Part shown: positions 1 to 8,907 of the stretch, one piece after another
Position numbering within the stretch: the first letter of the stretch is position 1
How the letters are laid out: the number at the start of each line of letters is the position of its first letter
Assembly (NCBI RefSeq): GCF_003417535.1
Contig: NZ_QVLS01000002.1
Location: 124,001 to 188,000, forward strand
DNA from: Hydrogenophaga borbori
GTDB lineage: Bacteria > Pseudomonadota > Gammaproteobacteria > Burkholderiales > Burkholderiaceae_C
Reading direction: 5' to 3'
DNA: 64,000 bases
Made by a program: the position numbers and the translations under genes
Notes under the pieces: model-generated
Databases searched by the model: none
Told to the model about the DNA's origin: nothing
The model's input: only the letters and a program-made list of their open reading frames with translations

Positions 1-430
1 ACACGTGCACGCCGTCCAGGCTGGCGTCGGCCAGCATGTGGTCCATGACCTCGACCGCGTCGTGGCGCAGGATGCGGATGTTCTCCAGCCCGCCGTCGCC
101 CGCGAGCTTGAGCAGCGCGCCCACGCCGGGCTCGTGCACCTCGCAGCAGAGGAAGTTGTCCTGCGGCCGCACGCTGGCGATGTGGGCCGTGGCGCCGCCC
201 ATGCCGAAGCCGATCTCCAGCACCAGTGGGGCCTCGCGGCCGAAGGCGGCGCGGGCGTCCAGGTGCTGGTCGGCGGTGTAGGGCAGCAGGAAGCGCGGGC
301 CATAGACCTCGTAGGCCTTGGCCTGCGCGGCCGTGGTGCGGCCCGCGCGCAGCACGTAGCTCTTGACCTGCCGCAGGAAGGGCACGTCGCTGGGGGGAGT
401 GCGCGGTTGCGCGTGGCGGGGGTCGGTCAT
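1..430 (-). CDS. trmB: tRNA (guanine-N7-)-methyltransferase TrmB, 3' end cut by window edge
   Basis: Reverse translation from the ATG at 430 gives about 143 residues of a roughly 230-residue protein; the C-terminal part lies outside the window. The start MTDPRHAQPRTPPSDVPFLR is followed by a VKSYVLRAGR stretch and the SAM-binding glycine motif LEIGFGMGG, then NFLCCEVHEPGVG, all typical of TrmB. The family makes m7G46 in the variable loop of tRNA in the cytoplasm. It sits 15 bp downstream of the last gene of the unusual helical-repeat cluster on the same strand, so it is probably read from transcripts coming through that cluster or from an internal promoter. Confidence 0.93.
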   Translation of the reverse strand, partial: MTDPRHAQPRTPPSDVPFLRQVKSYVLRAGRTTAAQAKAYEVYGPRFLLPYTADQHLDARAAFGREAPLVLEIGFGMGGATAHIASVRPQDNFLCCEVHEPGVGALLKLAGDGGLENIRILRHDAVEVMDHMLADASLDGVHV

Positions 431-445
431 GGTCGGGCCGGGATT

Positions 446-1585
446 TTAGGGGGCGTGCCGACCGGGCCGCCCATGGCCGGGCCCGCCAGGCCCGCCAGGC
501 CCGTCGGCGCGACGGCCTCCATCGTGCAGACAGACGGACAGCAGGCCTTGAAGGGCCCGGGCCGCGTCCTCGCGGTGCATCGACAGCAGCGCATCGGCCT
601 CGACGCGATCGCGCAGCGCGGCCAGCTGGCGCCGGCGTTGCGCCAGGTCGGGCGCGTGCAGGGCACAGAACAGCTGGGCGAAGGCGGATACCGTGTGGGC
701 CAGCGCCGGCGGCGCGTGCAGCGGCGACGCATCCTCGGAGGGGCACAGGCCCTTGCGCAGCACGTACAGGGCCCCTTGCAAGGCCAGGAGGTGAACGGGC
801 GGCCGGGCCGGCGTGAAAGGGGCGAAGGGAGGCCGCATCGACTGCTGGATCCACGAGGTGCAGGCGCCATAGAGCCGCTGCGCGAAGTGCGGTCGATGCG
901 CCACGTCGATGGCGTGCGTCAGGTCGCTGAGCAACTCGAACAGGTGCTGGATGGCCACCGTGGCATCGCCCCCGTCGGGGTCCGACAGGCGCAGCAGCGC
1001 GCGCAGGACGAGGGCGTCGAGCCGGCGCTGGTTCGGCGCCGACTGCCTAGACCGCTGGAACGATTGCACCACCGGCGCCAACTGCGCGGCCAGCACGCGG
1101 CAGAGTTCGCGCCACAGGGTCCAGTGCGTCGATGGGCCCGGGCTCGGTGCGCGGTGCAGGGCCGCCCAGGTGCGTTCCGTCGCGCGGTGCTCGGGTTTTT
1201 GCAGGTGAGACACCAGGTGGAAGAGGCGGGCGGTGGGGTCGGTGGGCGCATGGAAGGGGTGCCACCGCTCGTAGCCGCGGAACAGGTCCGCGCGCGCCGC
1301 GGGATCTTGTTGCGCCAGCAGGACGCGGAGGACCGCGGCGTGCGTCGCCGCCTGCTCGGGGGTGCGCGCCGGCAGGCGGGGCATGAGCAGCAACCAGAGG
1401 GCCGAGGCCGGGCCGTGTGGCTGGCGGCCGCGGCTGAAGGGCGGGGGGTTGTCGCGCACCAGCCGCGCGGCACGCCCGGCGGCGAGCGGGTTGTGCGGTG
1501 GGTGCGGACCGGGGTTCGGCAGGCCCGGGCCAGGCCATGAGTGGCGCCGTGCGTGGGATGGGGACAGGGCTTTGCTGCAGGACAT
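446..1585 (-). CDS. Helical-repeat cluster protein, short member carrying the shared C-terminal module (379 aa)
   Basis: Not a family I recognise. Residues 1-60 are Pro/His/Arg-rich and look disordered, with the cluster motif GRAARLVRDNPPPF near 37-50. The rest is predicted all-helical and soluble, with no signal peptide or membrane segment. From about residue 158 it carries the module shared with four neighbours: WTLWRELCRVLAA, then IQHLFELLSDLTHAID, then LALQGALYVLR. It seems to consist only of the N-terminal motif plus the end of the repeat array and the C-terminal module, so it may be an internally deleted paralog. The C-terminus turns Gly/Pro/Arg-rich. It starts at ATG 1585, 9 bp after the preceding stop; no clear Shine-Dalgarno is visible. 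A secreted effector is inferred only from the cluster context. Confidence 0.75.
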   Translation of the reverse strand: MSCSKALSPSHARRHSWPGPGLPNPGPHPPHNPLAAGRAARLVRDNPPPFSRGRQPHGPASALWLLLMPRLPARTPEQAATHAAVLRVLLAQQDPAARADLFRGYERWHPFHAPTDPTARLFHLVSHLQKPEHRATERTWAALHRAPSPGPSTHWTLWRELCRVLAAQLAPVVQSFQRSRQSAPNQRRLDALVLRALLRLSDPDGGDATVAIQHLFELLSDLTHAIDVAHRPHFAQRLYGACTSWIQQSMRPPFAPFTPARPPVHLLALQGALYVLRKGLCPSEDASPLHAPPALAHTVSAFAQLFCALHAPDLAQRRRQLAALRDRVEADALLSMHREDAARALQGLLSVCLHDGGRRADGPGGPGGPGHGRPGRHAP

Positions 1586-1594
1586 GGGCCGGGT

Positions 1595-3784
1595 TCAGTG
1601 GAGCGGGCTGGGCAGGAACAGCGTGTGGATGAGTCGGGCGATGTCCGGCGCGTGGCTCTTGGTGATGGACCGGTCGAATCGGAGCGACAGCGCGTTCAGC
1701 CAGTGCCGCCGGGACTCTTCCTGCTGGTCGCGGGCCGCCAGCTGGCACAGGAAGCCATGGGCGAACAGCACGGCCGCCTCGTCGACCATGGGCTGGTTCG
1801 TCTCCGGTGGGGGCGGCAGATCGCGGAGCGGTGTCGTGTATGCGGTCAGCGCCTGCAGGGCACCCTGCCAGGCCGCCTGCAGGGCGGGCGCTCCCTGCCA
1901 CTCCAGGCTCGCGCCGAACAGGCCCTGGAGGCAGGGCAGGCGATCGGCCGACGGCAAGGCGTCGGCCAGGTCCCGCACCAGATCGAACAGCTGGGGAATG
2001 GCGAGTGCCAGGGCGCCCGAGGTGGGTGTCGCCAGGCGGGTCAGGGCGTCGAAGACCCGGTGCGTGGCCGGGCCGTGTTTCGGGTCCCGTTGCATGACGT
2101 GCCACAGGGCGGGCGCGGCGCGCGCCAGCAGCACGCGGCACAAGGCGCGGCAGGCGGGCCATGGGACCTGGGCGGGCAACTGGGGGACCGCCGGCAAGGC
2201 CGCCTCGAGCAGGGTCGCGGGGTCGGGCGGCGTCGCTTCGCCCAGCTGGGCGAGGTGACCGAACCAGCGCCGCATGTCCGAACCACCGCCGTACGTGGCC
2301 TCGAAGCCCGCGATGCAATTGTCGCGCAGGGCGGGCGGCAGCGAGAGGACGGCCCGAACGCAGGCGTCGACCAATGCCATGTTCCGCGTGGGATGGAGCC
2401 AACGCCACAGCCGCTGGATCAGGGCGGCGCGGATGATTTCGTTCAGCCCGCCGTCGCTGGCGATGCCCAGGATGGCCAGCAGGGCCGGCTCATGGGGGCG
2501 TTCGTCCTGCCAGGGGGACTGCAGGTGGTCCAGCAAGACCTTGGGGGTGTGCGCGCGCCGCGCGTGGGCCAGGCACAGGTCCAGCAGCCGCGCCCGGTCG
2601 ATGCGCAGCTGCCAGACGCCTTCCAGGTGGTTGACGATGCCCAGCAGGTCCGACCAGGCATGGGCCTTGTCTTGCAGCGCGACGTCCATCCAACTGAACA
2701 GAAGGGCTTCGAAGCGCTCCTGGTCTTCCTTCTGTGCGGGGGCTTTGGCGCGAGACGTGCGAATCACCACCGTTCCATCGCCCGTGGTCTCGAGGGTGAA
2801 CCAGGCGCCCAGCGCCGCCAGCGCCTGACCCGCCAGCGGCGCGCGCCGGCTCTGGCGCCATTGGCGTTGTTCCCGCAGCGCCTTGAAGTCCTGGCGCAGA
2901 CCGTCGTGCGGCCCGAGGTGGGGCTGGACGGCGTCGATCAGGCGGACGAGGGCGTTCGCCGTGAGGGCGCACTGGGGGTTTTGGCACAGCGCCAGGAGTT
3001 GGCCCAGGCGCTCGCGATCGACCAGGTCGGTGGTCTGCGCCTGCGCGAGCAGGTCGATGAGGGGGGCGGCGTCGCCGCGTTGCGCGCAGAGCAGACACAG
3101 CGCCCATTCGTTCTTCGCGCTGAGTGCCCAGTTCAGCTCAGCCTGCACCACCTTGTCGACGGCGAGCTTGTCGCGCCAGGGCATGCCCGACTTGATGTGG
3201 TCGTACAGGCGGAGGAACCACTGGTGCCGGGCCTCGTCGGTCCCCCAGTCGCTCTCGATGAGGCGAAGCTGCTGGATCGCGGGCTGCATGTCGCCGTGGC
3301 GGCTGGCCTCGAGGGACCAGGACAGCCAGAGCCCGCTGTCGGGCTGCCATTTGTGCCGCTTCATGGCCGCGACGACCACCCGCGCCACCATGCCCCAGGG
3401 CGCGGGCGGTGGGCCTTTCAGCAGGCGGCCGATGTCTCTGTAGAACAGGACCTCCTCGCGGCGTGACGCGTCGTCGGTCAGGTGCTTCTCGGGGCAGATC
3501 AGCCGCGCCCATGTCCAGGTGCCCGCGACGGGGTCCCATTCGGCCTGCGCCTCCAGCCGGCTCTGGAGGCCGTAGCGTTCACGCAGTTCCTTCGGCGTGG
3601 GTGGCGTGGCGCTGAATGGGCCGGGGTTGGTGCCGATCACCGCGGCGGCGGGGTTGGCCGGTGGGGACCCTGGGGTGGGGCCGGGATCGGTGGTGGCGGT
3701 GGGGGGCTGTGGGCCAGCCGCCGTCGGCGGCGCCGGGAAGCGGCTGGTTCTTGTGTTGCCCAGTTGGGGGACTTGGGGGCGCAT
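1595..3784 (-). CDS. Helical-repeat cluster protein (729 aa), hypothetical
   Basis: Unrecognised soluble protein. The first 60 or so residues are Pro/Thr/Ala-rich and low-complexity (starting MRPQVPQLGNTRTSRF). The rest is helical and contains two copies of the cluster repeat. The first, diverged copy begins near residue 64. The second begins near residue 326 with LGAWFTLETTGDG followed by FSWMDVALQD, and includes RARLLDLCLAHARR. From about residue 545 comes the shared C-terminal module: WPACRALCRVLLARAAP, then IPQLFDLVRDLADALP. I could not place the short GDxPP motif here with confidence. No transmembrane or catalytic motif is visible. The gene lies 29 bp after the 1697-aa gene and 9 bp before the 379-aa gene, so co-transcription is likely. 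Role unknown; secreted effector or scaffold are the hypotheses. Confidence 0.8.
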   Translation of the reverse strand: MRPQVPQLGNTRTSRFPAPPTAAGPQPPTATTDPGPTPGSPPANPAAAVIGTNPGPFSATPPTPKELRERYGLQSRLEAQAEWDPVAGTWTWARLICPEKHLTDDASRREEVLFYRDIGRLLKGPPPAPWGMVARVVVAAMKRHKWQPDSGLWLSWSLEASRHGDMQPAIQQLRLIESDWGTDEARHQWFLRLYDHIKSGMPWRDKLAVDKVVQAELNWALSAKNEWALCLLCAQRGDAAPLIDLLAQAQTTDLVDRERLGQLLALCQNPQCALTANALVRLIDAVQPHLGPHDGLRQDFKALREQRQWRQSRRAPLAGQALAALGAWFTLETTGDGTVVIRTSRAKAPAQKEDQERFEALLFSWMDVALQDKAHAWSDLLGIVNHLEGVWQLRIDRARLLDLCLAHARRAHTPKVLLDHLQSPWQDERPHEPALLAILGIASDGGLNEIIRAALIQRLWRWLHPTRNMALVDACVRAVLSLPPALRDNCIAGFEATYGGGSDMRRWFGHLAQLGEATPPDPATLLEAALPAVPQLPAQVPWPACRALCRVLLARAAPALWHVMQRDPKHGPATHRVFDALTRLATPTSGALALAIPQLFDLVRDLADALPSADRLPCLQGLFGASLEWQGAPALQAAWQGALQALTAYTTPLRDLPPPPETNQPMVDEAAVLFAHGFLCQLAARDQQEESRRHWLNALSLRFDRSITKSHAPDIARLIHTLFLPSPLH

Positions 3785-3813
3785 GGGTGGTGGTCCGGGG
3801 GGGGCGGTGGCGT

Positions 3814-6800
3814 TCAGTGTTCGATGTGCCGGGCGAGCGGTTCGGTTGCCGAGGGGGTGGCCGCCTGGCCCCCACGCGGCGTGGCCAGGGTGCGCACGGC
3901 GCCTTGCAGGGCCAGCAACGGGATGGGCGGTGCCGATGCGGCGTCACCCGGCTGAAGGGCCGTGGCGATGAGCTGGGTGCAGGTGGCGTCGAGCTGGTGC
4001 AGGAAGGTCTCGCGGTGGCCCTCGGGCAGGGCCTGGACGAGGTCGCCGAGCAGCTCGAACTGGCGGTCGATGGCCGTGGACTTGCGGGTTCCGGCCTGGG
4101 CCGACAGCCGCCACAGGACCTGCACGACGAGGGCGTTGAACCGCTGCCGGTCCGCCGACGGCAATGACGCGGTCTGGAAGAACCGGATGCGCTCGGCCAT
4201 CGACCGGGCGAGCTGCCCACACAGGCGGCGCCAGTGGTCCCAGTCGACGCGGGCGTCCGGGTGAGGGGCTTCGCCGAAGCGCGCCCAGGCGCTCTCGCTG
4301 GACCGGTAGTCCTCGTTCTCCAGCCGGGCCACGAGCTCCACCAGGGCGACGAGCCCCTTGCCCGCAGGGGAGAGGCTGTCCCGGTAGGCCCGCAGCAAGA
4401 CCTTGCCGGTGTCGGGCTCGAGCCGGCGGAACACGGTGCGCAGGAAGTCCTCGTGCAGCGCGGTGTGCGCCTCGTAGGGCGGCAGTTGCCGGGCCAGGTG
4501 CTTCAGCAGGGCGGTGCGGCCTGCCGGCGCAAAGCGCAGGTCGCTGGCGAGCGCCAGCAGCTGGCGCAGCATGGCTTCGTCGAGTGGACCCGCGCGCTGC
4601 ATGGCCAGTCGCTGGTCCAGCGAGGACAGGCTGTTCGAGCGCGACACCTCCCGCAGGCACAGGGCCAGCCATTGCCGGTCGTCCAGCGGCCGCTTCCAGG
4701 CGCTCTCGACCAGCTCGAGCAGCGAGCGCACGTCCCCCCAGGCGGGCCCTTGCGGGTTTTCCAGTTCGATGCGAACCCATTGGAGCAAGGCCCGCCAGGC
4801 GTTCGCCTGCTGTTCGGGCGTGGCGGGGGCCTGGTCGGCGCCGCTCCACCCATACGTGAGCCTGGCCTGGCCGGCCCGCGGGCTGGACAAGGGCGCGGTG
4901 TTTCGTTGCAGCACGAACCAGGGTCGCAGCGCTGGCCTGGCCTGGTCGAACCAACGCTGCGACACCTCGGTGAACAGCTGCTTCAACGGGGCCTGCAGCC
5001 CGTGGTCCTCGCCGAGGCGCCGGGCGAGTGCCTGGGCGAGCCGCAGGGTGCGCTGCGCGACCAAGGCATCGTCCTTGCCGATGCTCGCCAGGCTGAGCCT
5101 GGTGAGCTGCTCCAGCAGGGCGCGGCCCGTGTCGCCCCGCAGCGCTGCGGCCGGCAGGTGTTGGATCTGGTGCTCGATGGCGCTGAGCTCGATGTGGGCG
5201 TACTGGCCCCAGTCGATGGCGCGCACCAGGGTGCGGAGCACCGTGCGCGTGGCGGCATCGGTCTCGTGGGTGTGGCCGGCCGTGGCCCAGCCCTGGCGGG
5301 CCAGCCCCGCGATGGCGGACAGGATGCCCTGCCACTGGGTCTGCAGCGCCGCATGGGGCAGCAGGGCGGCGAGCCGGTCGGCGTAGAGCGTCAGCAGGCG
5401 GCGGTGCAGCGAGAGGTCCTGGGTGCCGCGCAGCACCGCATCCAGCAGCTTCTGCACCTTCTGCATCTGCCGGCCCTGGGCCCAGGTGTCGCAGACGGTG
5501 ATGAGCGCGTCGACCTCGCCGGGGCTGAGCACCGGCTGGTTCAGTTGGAAGGCGTCGGGCCGCTCGTCCCCGGGGGGCGCGAAGAGGCGTGGGCTGTTCT
5601 GGAACAGCGTCTGGTAGGCCTGTGGGTAGCCGCCGCCCCGGCGCGGGCTGCGCAGGGCGCGCAGGGCATCGGCGCAGCGCGCTTGCAGGGGCGCGTCGCG
5701 CAGGTGCTCGTCCAGCAGCGCCTGGGCGGCCAGGAGCAGGCGCTGGCGGTCGCCCTGGTTCAGCGGGGCGTTGTGGGCGAGGTCCAGGACATCCTGGAAC
5801 AGCTCCTTGTCGATGAAGCGGTGCGCGTCTGGCGGCGGGGCCTTCAACCAATCGATCAGGGCCTGCGGCTGGCCGCCGTGCCGGGCGCCGATCAGGCAGA
5901 GGTTCAACCATTCCCCGGGTCCCAGCGGCCAGGGCAAAGCCGGCAACAGCGCCTGCATGGCCGCCAGGGGCAGGCCGCCGGTGCGGCCCGCCTGCTCGTG
6001 CAGCCAGGCCACGACGCGCGCGCGCGCGTCGTCGTCGCGCGCGTCGTTCGAGGCCGCCGCGAGCCGCAACTGCTGGCAGGCGGTGCGCAGCAGTGCGGCG
6101 CGATCGTTCTCGTTCAGCCGCGGGTCTGCGCACACCGACAGCAGGTCATCGAACAGCGGGCTGTCGGGCGAGTGAATGGACTGGCGGTGTTCCAGCTGGT
6201 ATTGCAAGGCGTGGGCCTTGCCGCTGCGCTGGGCCTCCGCGACGCACCAGTGCCACCACACCAGGGCATCGAACGGGCGCTCCAGGGTGGCGCTGACGGT
6301 GACGGCCAGCTGCACCAGCTGGCCCCAGGGAACGCCCTGCGGATGGGCCAGCTGCGCGTCGATGAAGCCCATGAGCGAGGACAGGGCGAGCGGCAGGTCT
6401 TTCGGCCGCTTGAACGCACCGCCTTCTTGCCGGACCCGGATCCGCGACAGCCTGTCGGGCTGGCTGCCCGAGCCGCTGTGCCACTCGAGGGTGAGCCAGT
6501 CCGAGAGCCGCGCGATGTGCACCTGGGCCAGCGCCTGGTGGCTTGCCCGGACCAGCCGATGGAAGCGCGCCTGCAAGACGGCCGCGCCGCCGGTGGGCCG
6601 CGACCCGCAGGCGGCGGCCAGCGCCTTGGCGCCCTCCCGCGCCTGCTTGAGCACGGCGGGATCGTTCTGTTCGCTGCCCAGGCGCAGCAGCAGCCCCAGC
6701 AGGTCGGCAAGGTGCTTGCCCTCCGCCGGCGCAGGCACTGGCGCCGGGCCATGGGAGAGGTGGTGGCCCAGCTCGCTGGCGGCGAGGCTGATGGCGGCCA

Positions 6801-8907
6801 CGGGGTCGAAGCGGCCGAGCAGTTGCAGCAGCGCCAGGCGCGCGGCGGGTTTCAGGTGGCGGGGGGTGTCCACCAGGAACCAGCCGCTGGCGCCCAGGGC
6901 GCGGATGGCGTCGAGCACGCCGCCGCCCTGTCCGCCGGCCCAGGCGCTGGTGGGGCTCTCGTTCAGCGCCGCCGCGTGCGCCGCCAGCAGCGTGTGGTGC
7001 GCGCCCAGGTCGTCGACGGCCGACAGGACCAGGCCCAGCAAGGCGATGGCCCGGGGTGCCTGGCCGTCGCGGAACCAGGCCGCGCACAGCGTGCCGACAG
7101 CGGGCAGGTGCGGCAGCAGCGCCTCGCTTCGGTGGACGGTGAGCTCGAATGTGTCGTGCTGGAAGTTGTGTTGCAGGGGCGGGGATGCGCCGCCGAACAG
7201 CCTGTCGAGCGCCTCGCTGACGTCCGCTTCGCTGGTGGCGAACGCCGGCCCGAACCAGGCGCAGGCCTCGTCCGGCGGTGGTGGGGGTTCGTCGTCGGCG
7301 GCAGGCCCCGACGGACCGTGGGGCGCCTCGTGCCGTGCGCGGTCCTCGAGCCGCTGGCGGACGTGGCCCGAAGGTGTGTTGGGCGGCGCCCGCCGGGGCC
7401 GGACCGCCGCCTCGTGCTGTTCGAGCGCGGCGCGTGCCGCGTCGTTGTCGGGCAGGGCGTCGATCAGCTGGCGGTACGCCAGGTGCAGGCGCGGGTCGTC
7501 GAAGGGGTGCGGCAGCAGCGGCAGCATCCCGCGCAGCAACGCGATGCGCCGCTCGTCCGGCACGTCGGGGCGCCGGTAGCGCTCCAGCAGATCGCGCAGC
7601 AGCCCGGCGTCGGCCGGCGCGCCGTCGAGCCAGGTGCTCAGCAGGTTCAGCAGGGGCCGGGGGTTGAGGCGGAGCAGGGCCTCGTCCCGGCAGAGGGTGA
7701 GCCGCTCCTCGAGGTCGAGGGGGCGGTGCAGGCACGGCATCAGCTCATCGACGAGGGTTTGCAGTTCGGCCCAGGGCAGGGCGTCCGTGCCCTGGGTCTG
7801 CTGTTCGTGCACCCATTGCAGCAGTTCCCGGCGGGCGGTCTCCGGGGCCTTGTCGACGAGGGCCTGCTTGACCTGGACGTCCAGCAGCCGTCGCCCGTCG
7901 GGTCCGGGCGGCCAGGCGACGTTCAGCAACAGCCAGTCGTTGATCCGCAGCGTGGTCACGCCGCTGAGGGCGCTTGGCAAGGCCTGGACCATCACGTTGA
8001 CCAGTGCCTGGACGGCGGGTGGGTTGGCCTGTCCGGTGGGCGCGGCGCCATTGGCCACGCGTTGGGCCAGGTCCACGGCGGTGCGGACCAGCGCATGGCT
8101 GCCCAGGTCCAGGGCCTGCTGGCTGAGGCGGTACAGGCGCTGCACCAGTTTCTGGGCGTCGTTCTCGGACAAGGGGGCCTTGGCCTGCTCCAGCGCCAGC
8201 ACGGTGGCCGTCAATTCCCGCAGCGCCGTGGCGACGCCCGCCTCGGGGTGAAAGGCCAGCACGAGCCGGCGCAGTGCGGCTGGGGTGTGCCGCGTGAGCT
8301 GGTGGCCGAGCGCGTGGAGGCAGGTGGCGATGGCGGGGAGGCGGGCGTCGTCCCAGGGCGGGGGCGCGAGCGTGAGCAGGTCGTCGCCGTGCTGGTCCAG
8401 CAGTTGATGGCCCAGGGTGGGCGTGTCTGCCTGGTCGATGACCGCGTCGAGGAAGGCAAGGCCTTCCTGTGGGTCTTGCGGTGCCGGCGAGGCGAACCAT
8501 TCGGCGCAGGCGGCGGCGATGAGGGCGTGGTGCGCCGCCGGATCGATCGAGCGGGTGAAGCGAAACCGTGGCGGCTGCCCAGGGGATGCTTCGCGCACCA
8601 CCAGCGGCGGGTCGCCGCCAAGCAGCGCGTCGCGGGCGCTGCCGCCGTGGGTCGTGCCGGGGGCGGGGCTGCGGGGTGTCAGCGGGACGGGCGCGCCCGG
8701 ACCGTGTCCCGGGGGTGAGCCGATGACCGTGTGACGGGACGAGGCCCTGGCGCCGGCGCGGGTCGATATGGGTCGCCACTGCGGCGCACGGTGGGACGGT
8801 GTGTGGGTGGGGTCCGCCGGGTCGGCGCCAGGGGCAGGCGGGCGTTGTGGCGCGGGGGCGCGGGGGCGCGCGGGGGGCTTGGGGTCGAGCGAAAAGCGTC
8901 GGCTCAT
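3814..8907 (-). CDS. Giant helical-repeat cluster protein (1697 aa), apparently two-unit fusion
   Basis: Largest member of the cluster; no known family recognised. Residues 1-87 are Pro/Arg/His-rich and probably disordered. The motif ARDALLGGDPP lies near 91-101, followed by a short strand-like RFRFTR and helices. A second copy of this leader module occurs internally near residues 565-577 (ALDRLFGGASPP, then TFELTVHRSE, then CAAWFRDG), which suggests fusion of two paralogs. Cluster repeats start near residues 324 (INDWLLLN), 804 (LSDWLTLEW, apparently a double unit) and 1331 (LRPWFVLQ). The C-terminal module begins near 1557 (WRRLCGQLARS, then IDRQFELLGDLVQALP, then LALQGAVRTLA). No signal peptide or membrane helix is seen. 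Its start ATG overlaps the stop of the upstream 769-aa gene (ATGA), implying translational coupling. Confidence 0.85.
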   Translation of the reverse strand: MSRRFSLDPKPPARPRAPAPQRPPAPGADPADPTHTPSHRAPQWRPISTRAGARASSRHTVIGSPPGHGPGAPVPLTPRSPAPGTTHGGSARDALLGGDPPLVVREASPGQPPRFRFTRSIDPAAHHALIAAACAEWFASPAPQDPQEGLAFLDAVIDQADTPTLGHQLLDQHGDDLLTLAPPPWDDARLPAIATCLHALGHQLTRHTPAALRRLVLAFHPEAGVATALRELTATVLALEQAKAPLSENDAQKLVQRLYRLSQQALDLGSHALVRTAVDLAQRVANGAAPTGQANPPAVQALVNVMVQALPSALSGVTTLRINDWLLLNVAWPPGPDGRRLLDVQVKQALVDKAPETARRELLQWVHEQQTQGTDALPWAELQTLVDELMPCLHRPLDLEERLTLCRDEALLRLNPRPLLNLLSTWLDGAPADAGLLRDLLERYRRPDVPDERRIALLRGMLPLLPHPFDDPRLHLAYRQLIDALPDNDAARAALEQHEAAVRPRRAPPNTPSGHVRQRLEDRARHEAPHGPSGPAADDEPPPPPDEACAWFGPAFATSEADVSEALDRLFGGASPPLQHNFQHDTFELTVHRSEALLPHLPAVGTLCAAWFRDGQAPRAIALLGLVLSAVDDLGAHHTLLAAHAAALNESPTSAWAGGQGGGVLDAIRALGASGWFLVDTPRHLKPAARLALLQLLGRFDPVAAISLAASELGHHLSHGPAPVPAPAEGKHLADLLGLLLRLGSEQNDPAVLKQAREGAKALAAACGSRPTGGAAVLQARFHRLVRASHQALAQVHIARLSDWLTLEWHSGSGSQPDRLSRIRVRQEGGAFKRPKDLPLALSSLMGFIDAQLAHPQGVPWGQLVQLAVTVSATLERPFDALVWWHWCVAEAQRSGKAHALQYQLEHRQSIHSPDSPLFDDLLSVCADPRLNENDRAALLRTACQQLRLAAASNDARDDDARARVVAWLHEQAGRTGGLPLAAMQALLPALPWPLGPGEWLNLCLIGARHGGQPQALIDWLKAPPPDAHRFIDKELFQDVLDLAHNAPLNQGDRQRLLLAAQALLDEHLRDAPLQARCADALRALRSPRRGGGYPQAYQTLFQNSPRLFAPPGDERPDAFQLNQPVLSPGEVDALITVCDTWAQGRQMQKVQKLLDAVLRGTQDLSLHRRLLTLYADRLAALLPHAALQTQWQGILSAIAGLARQGWATAGHTHETDAATRTVLRTLVRAIDWGQYAHIELSAIEHQIQHLPAAALRGDTGRALLEQLTRLSLASIGKDDALVAQRTLRLAQALARRLGEDHGLQAPLKQLFTEVSQRWFDQARPALRPWFVLQRNTAPLSSPRAGQARLTYGWSGADQAPATPEQQANAWRALLQWVRIELENPQGPAWGDVRSLLELVESAWKRPLDDRQWLALCLREVSRSNSLSSLDQRLAMQRAGPLDEAMLRQLLALASDLRFAPAGRTALLKHLARQLPPYEAHTALHEDFLRTVFRRLEPDTGKVLLRAYRDSLSPAGKGLVALVELVARLENEDYRSSESAWARFGEAPHPDARVDWDHWRRLCGQLARSMAERIRFFQTASLPSADRQRFNALVVQVLWRLSAQAGTRKSTAIDRQFELLGDLVQALPEGHRETFLHQLDATCTQLIATALQPGDAASAPPIPLLALQGAVRTLATPRGGQAATPSATEPLARHIEH

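Noticed and set aside
5-1540. 511-aa plus-strand frame at the left edge
   Set aside because: It runs across trmB and the 379-aa gene on the other strand and has shadow composition.
4234-8718. Very long plus-strand open frame (1494 aa) opposite the 1697-aa gene
   Set aside because: It is a Gln/Arg/Gly/Val-rich shadow of a GC-rich minus-strand gene, with none of the paralog motifs; the minus strand shows shared modules with its neighbours.
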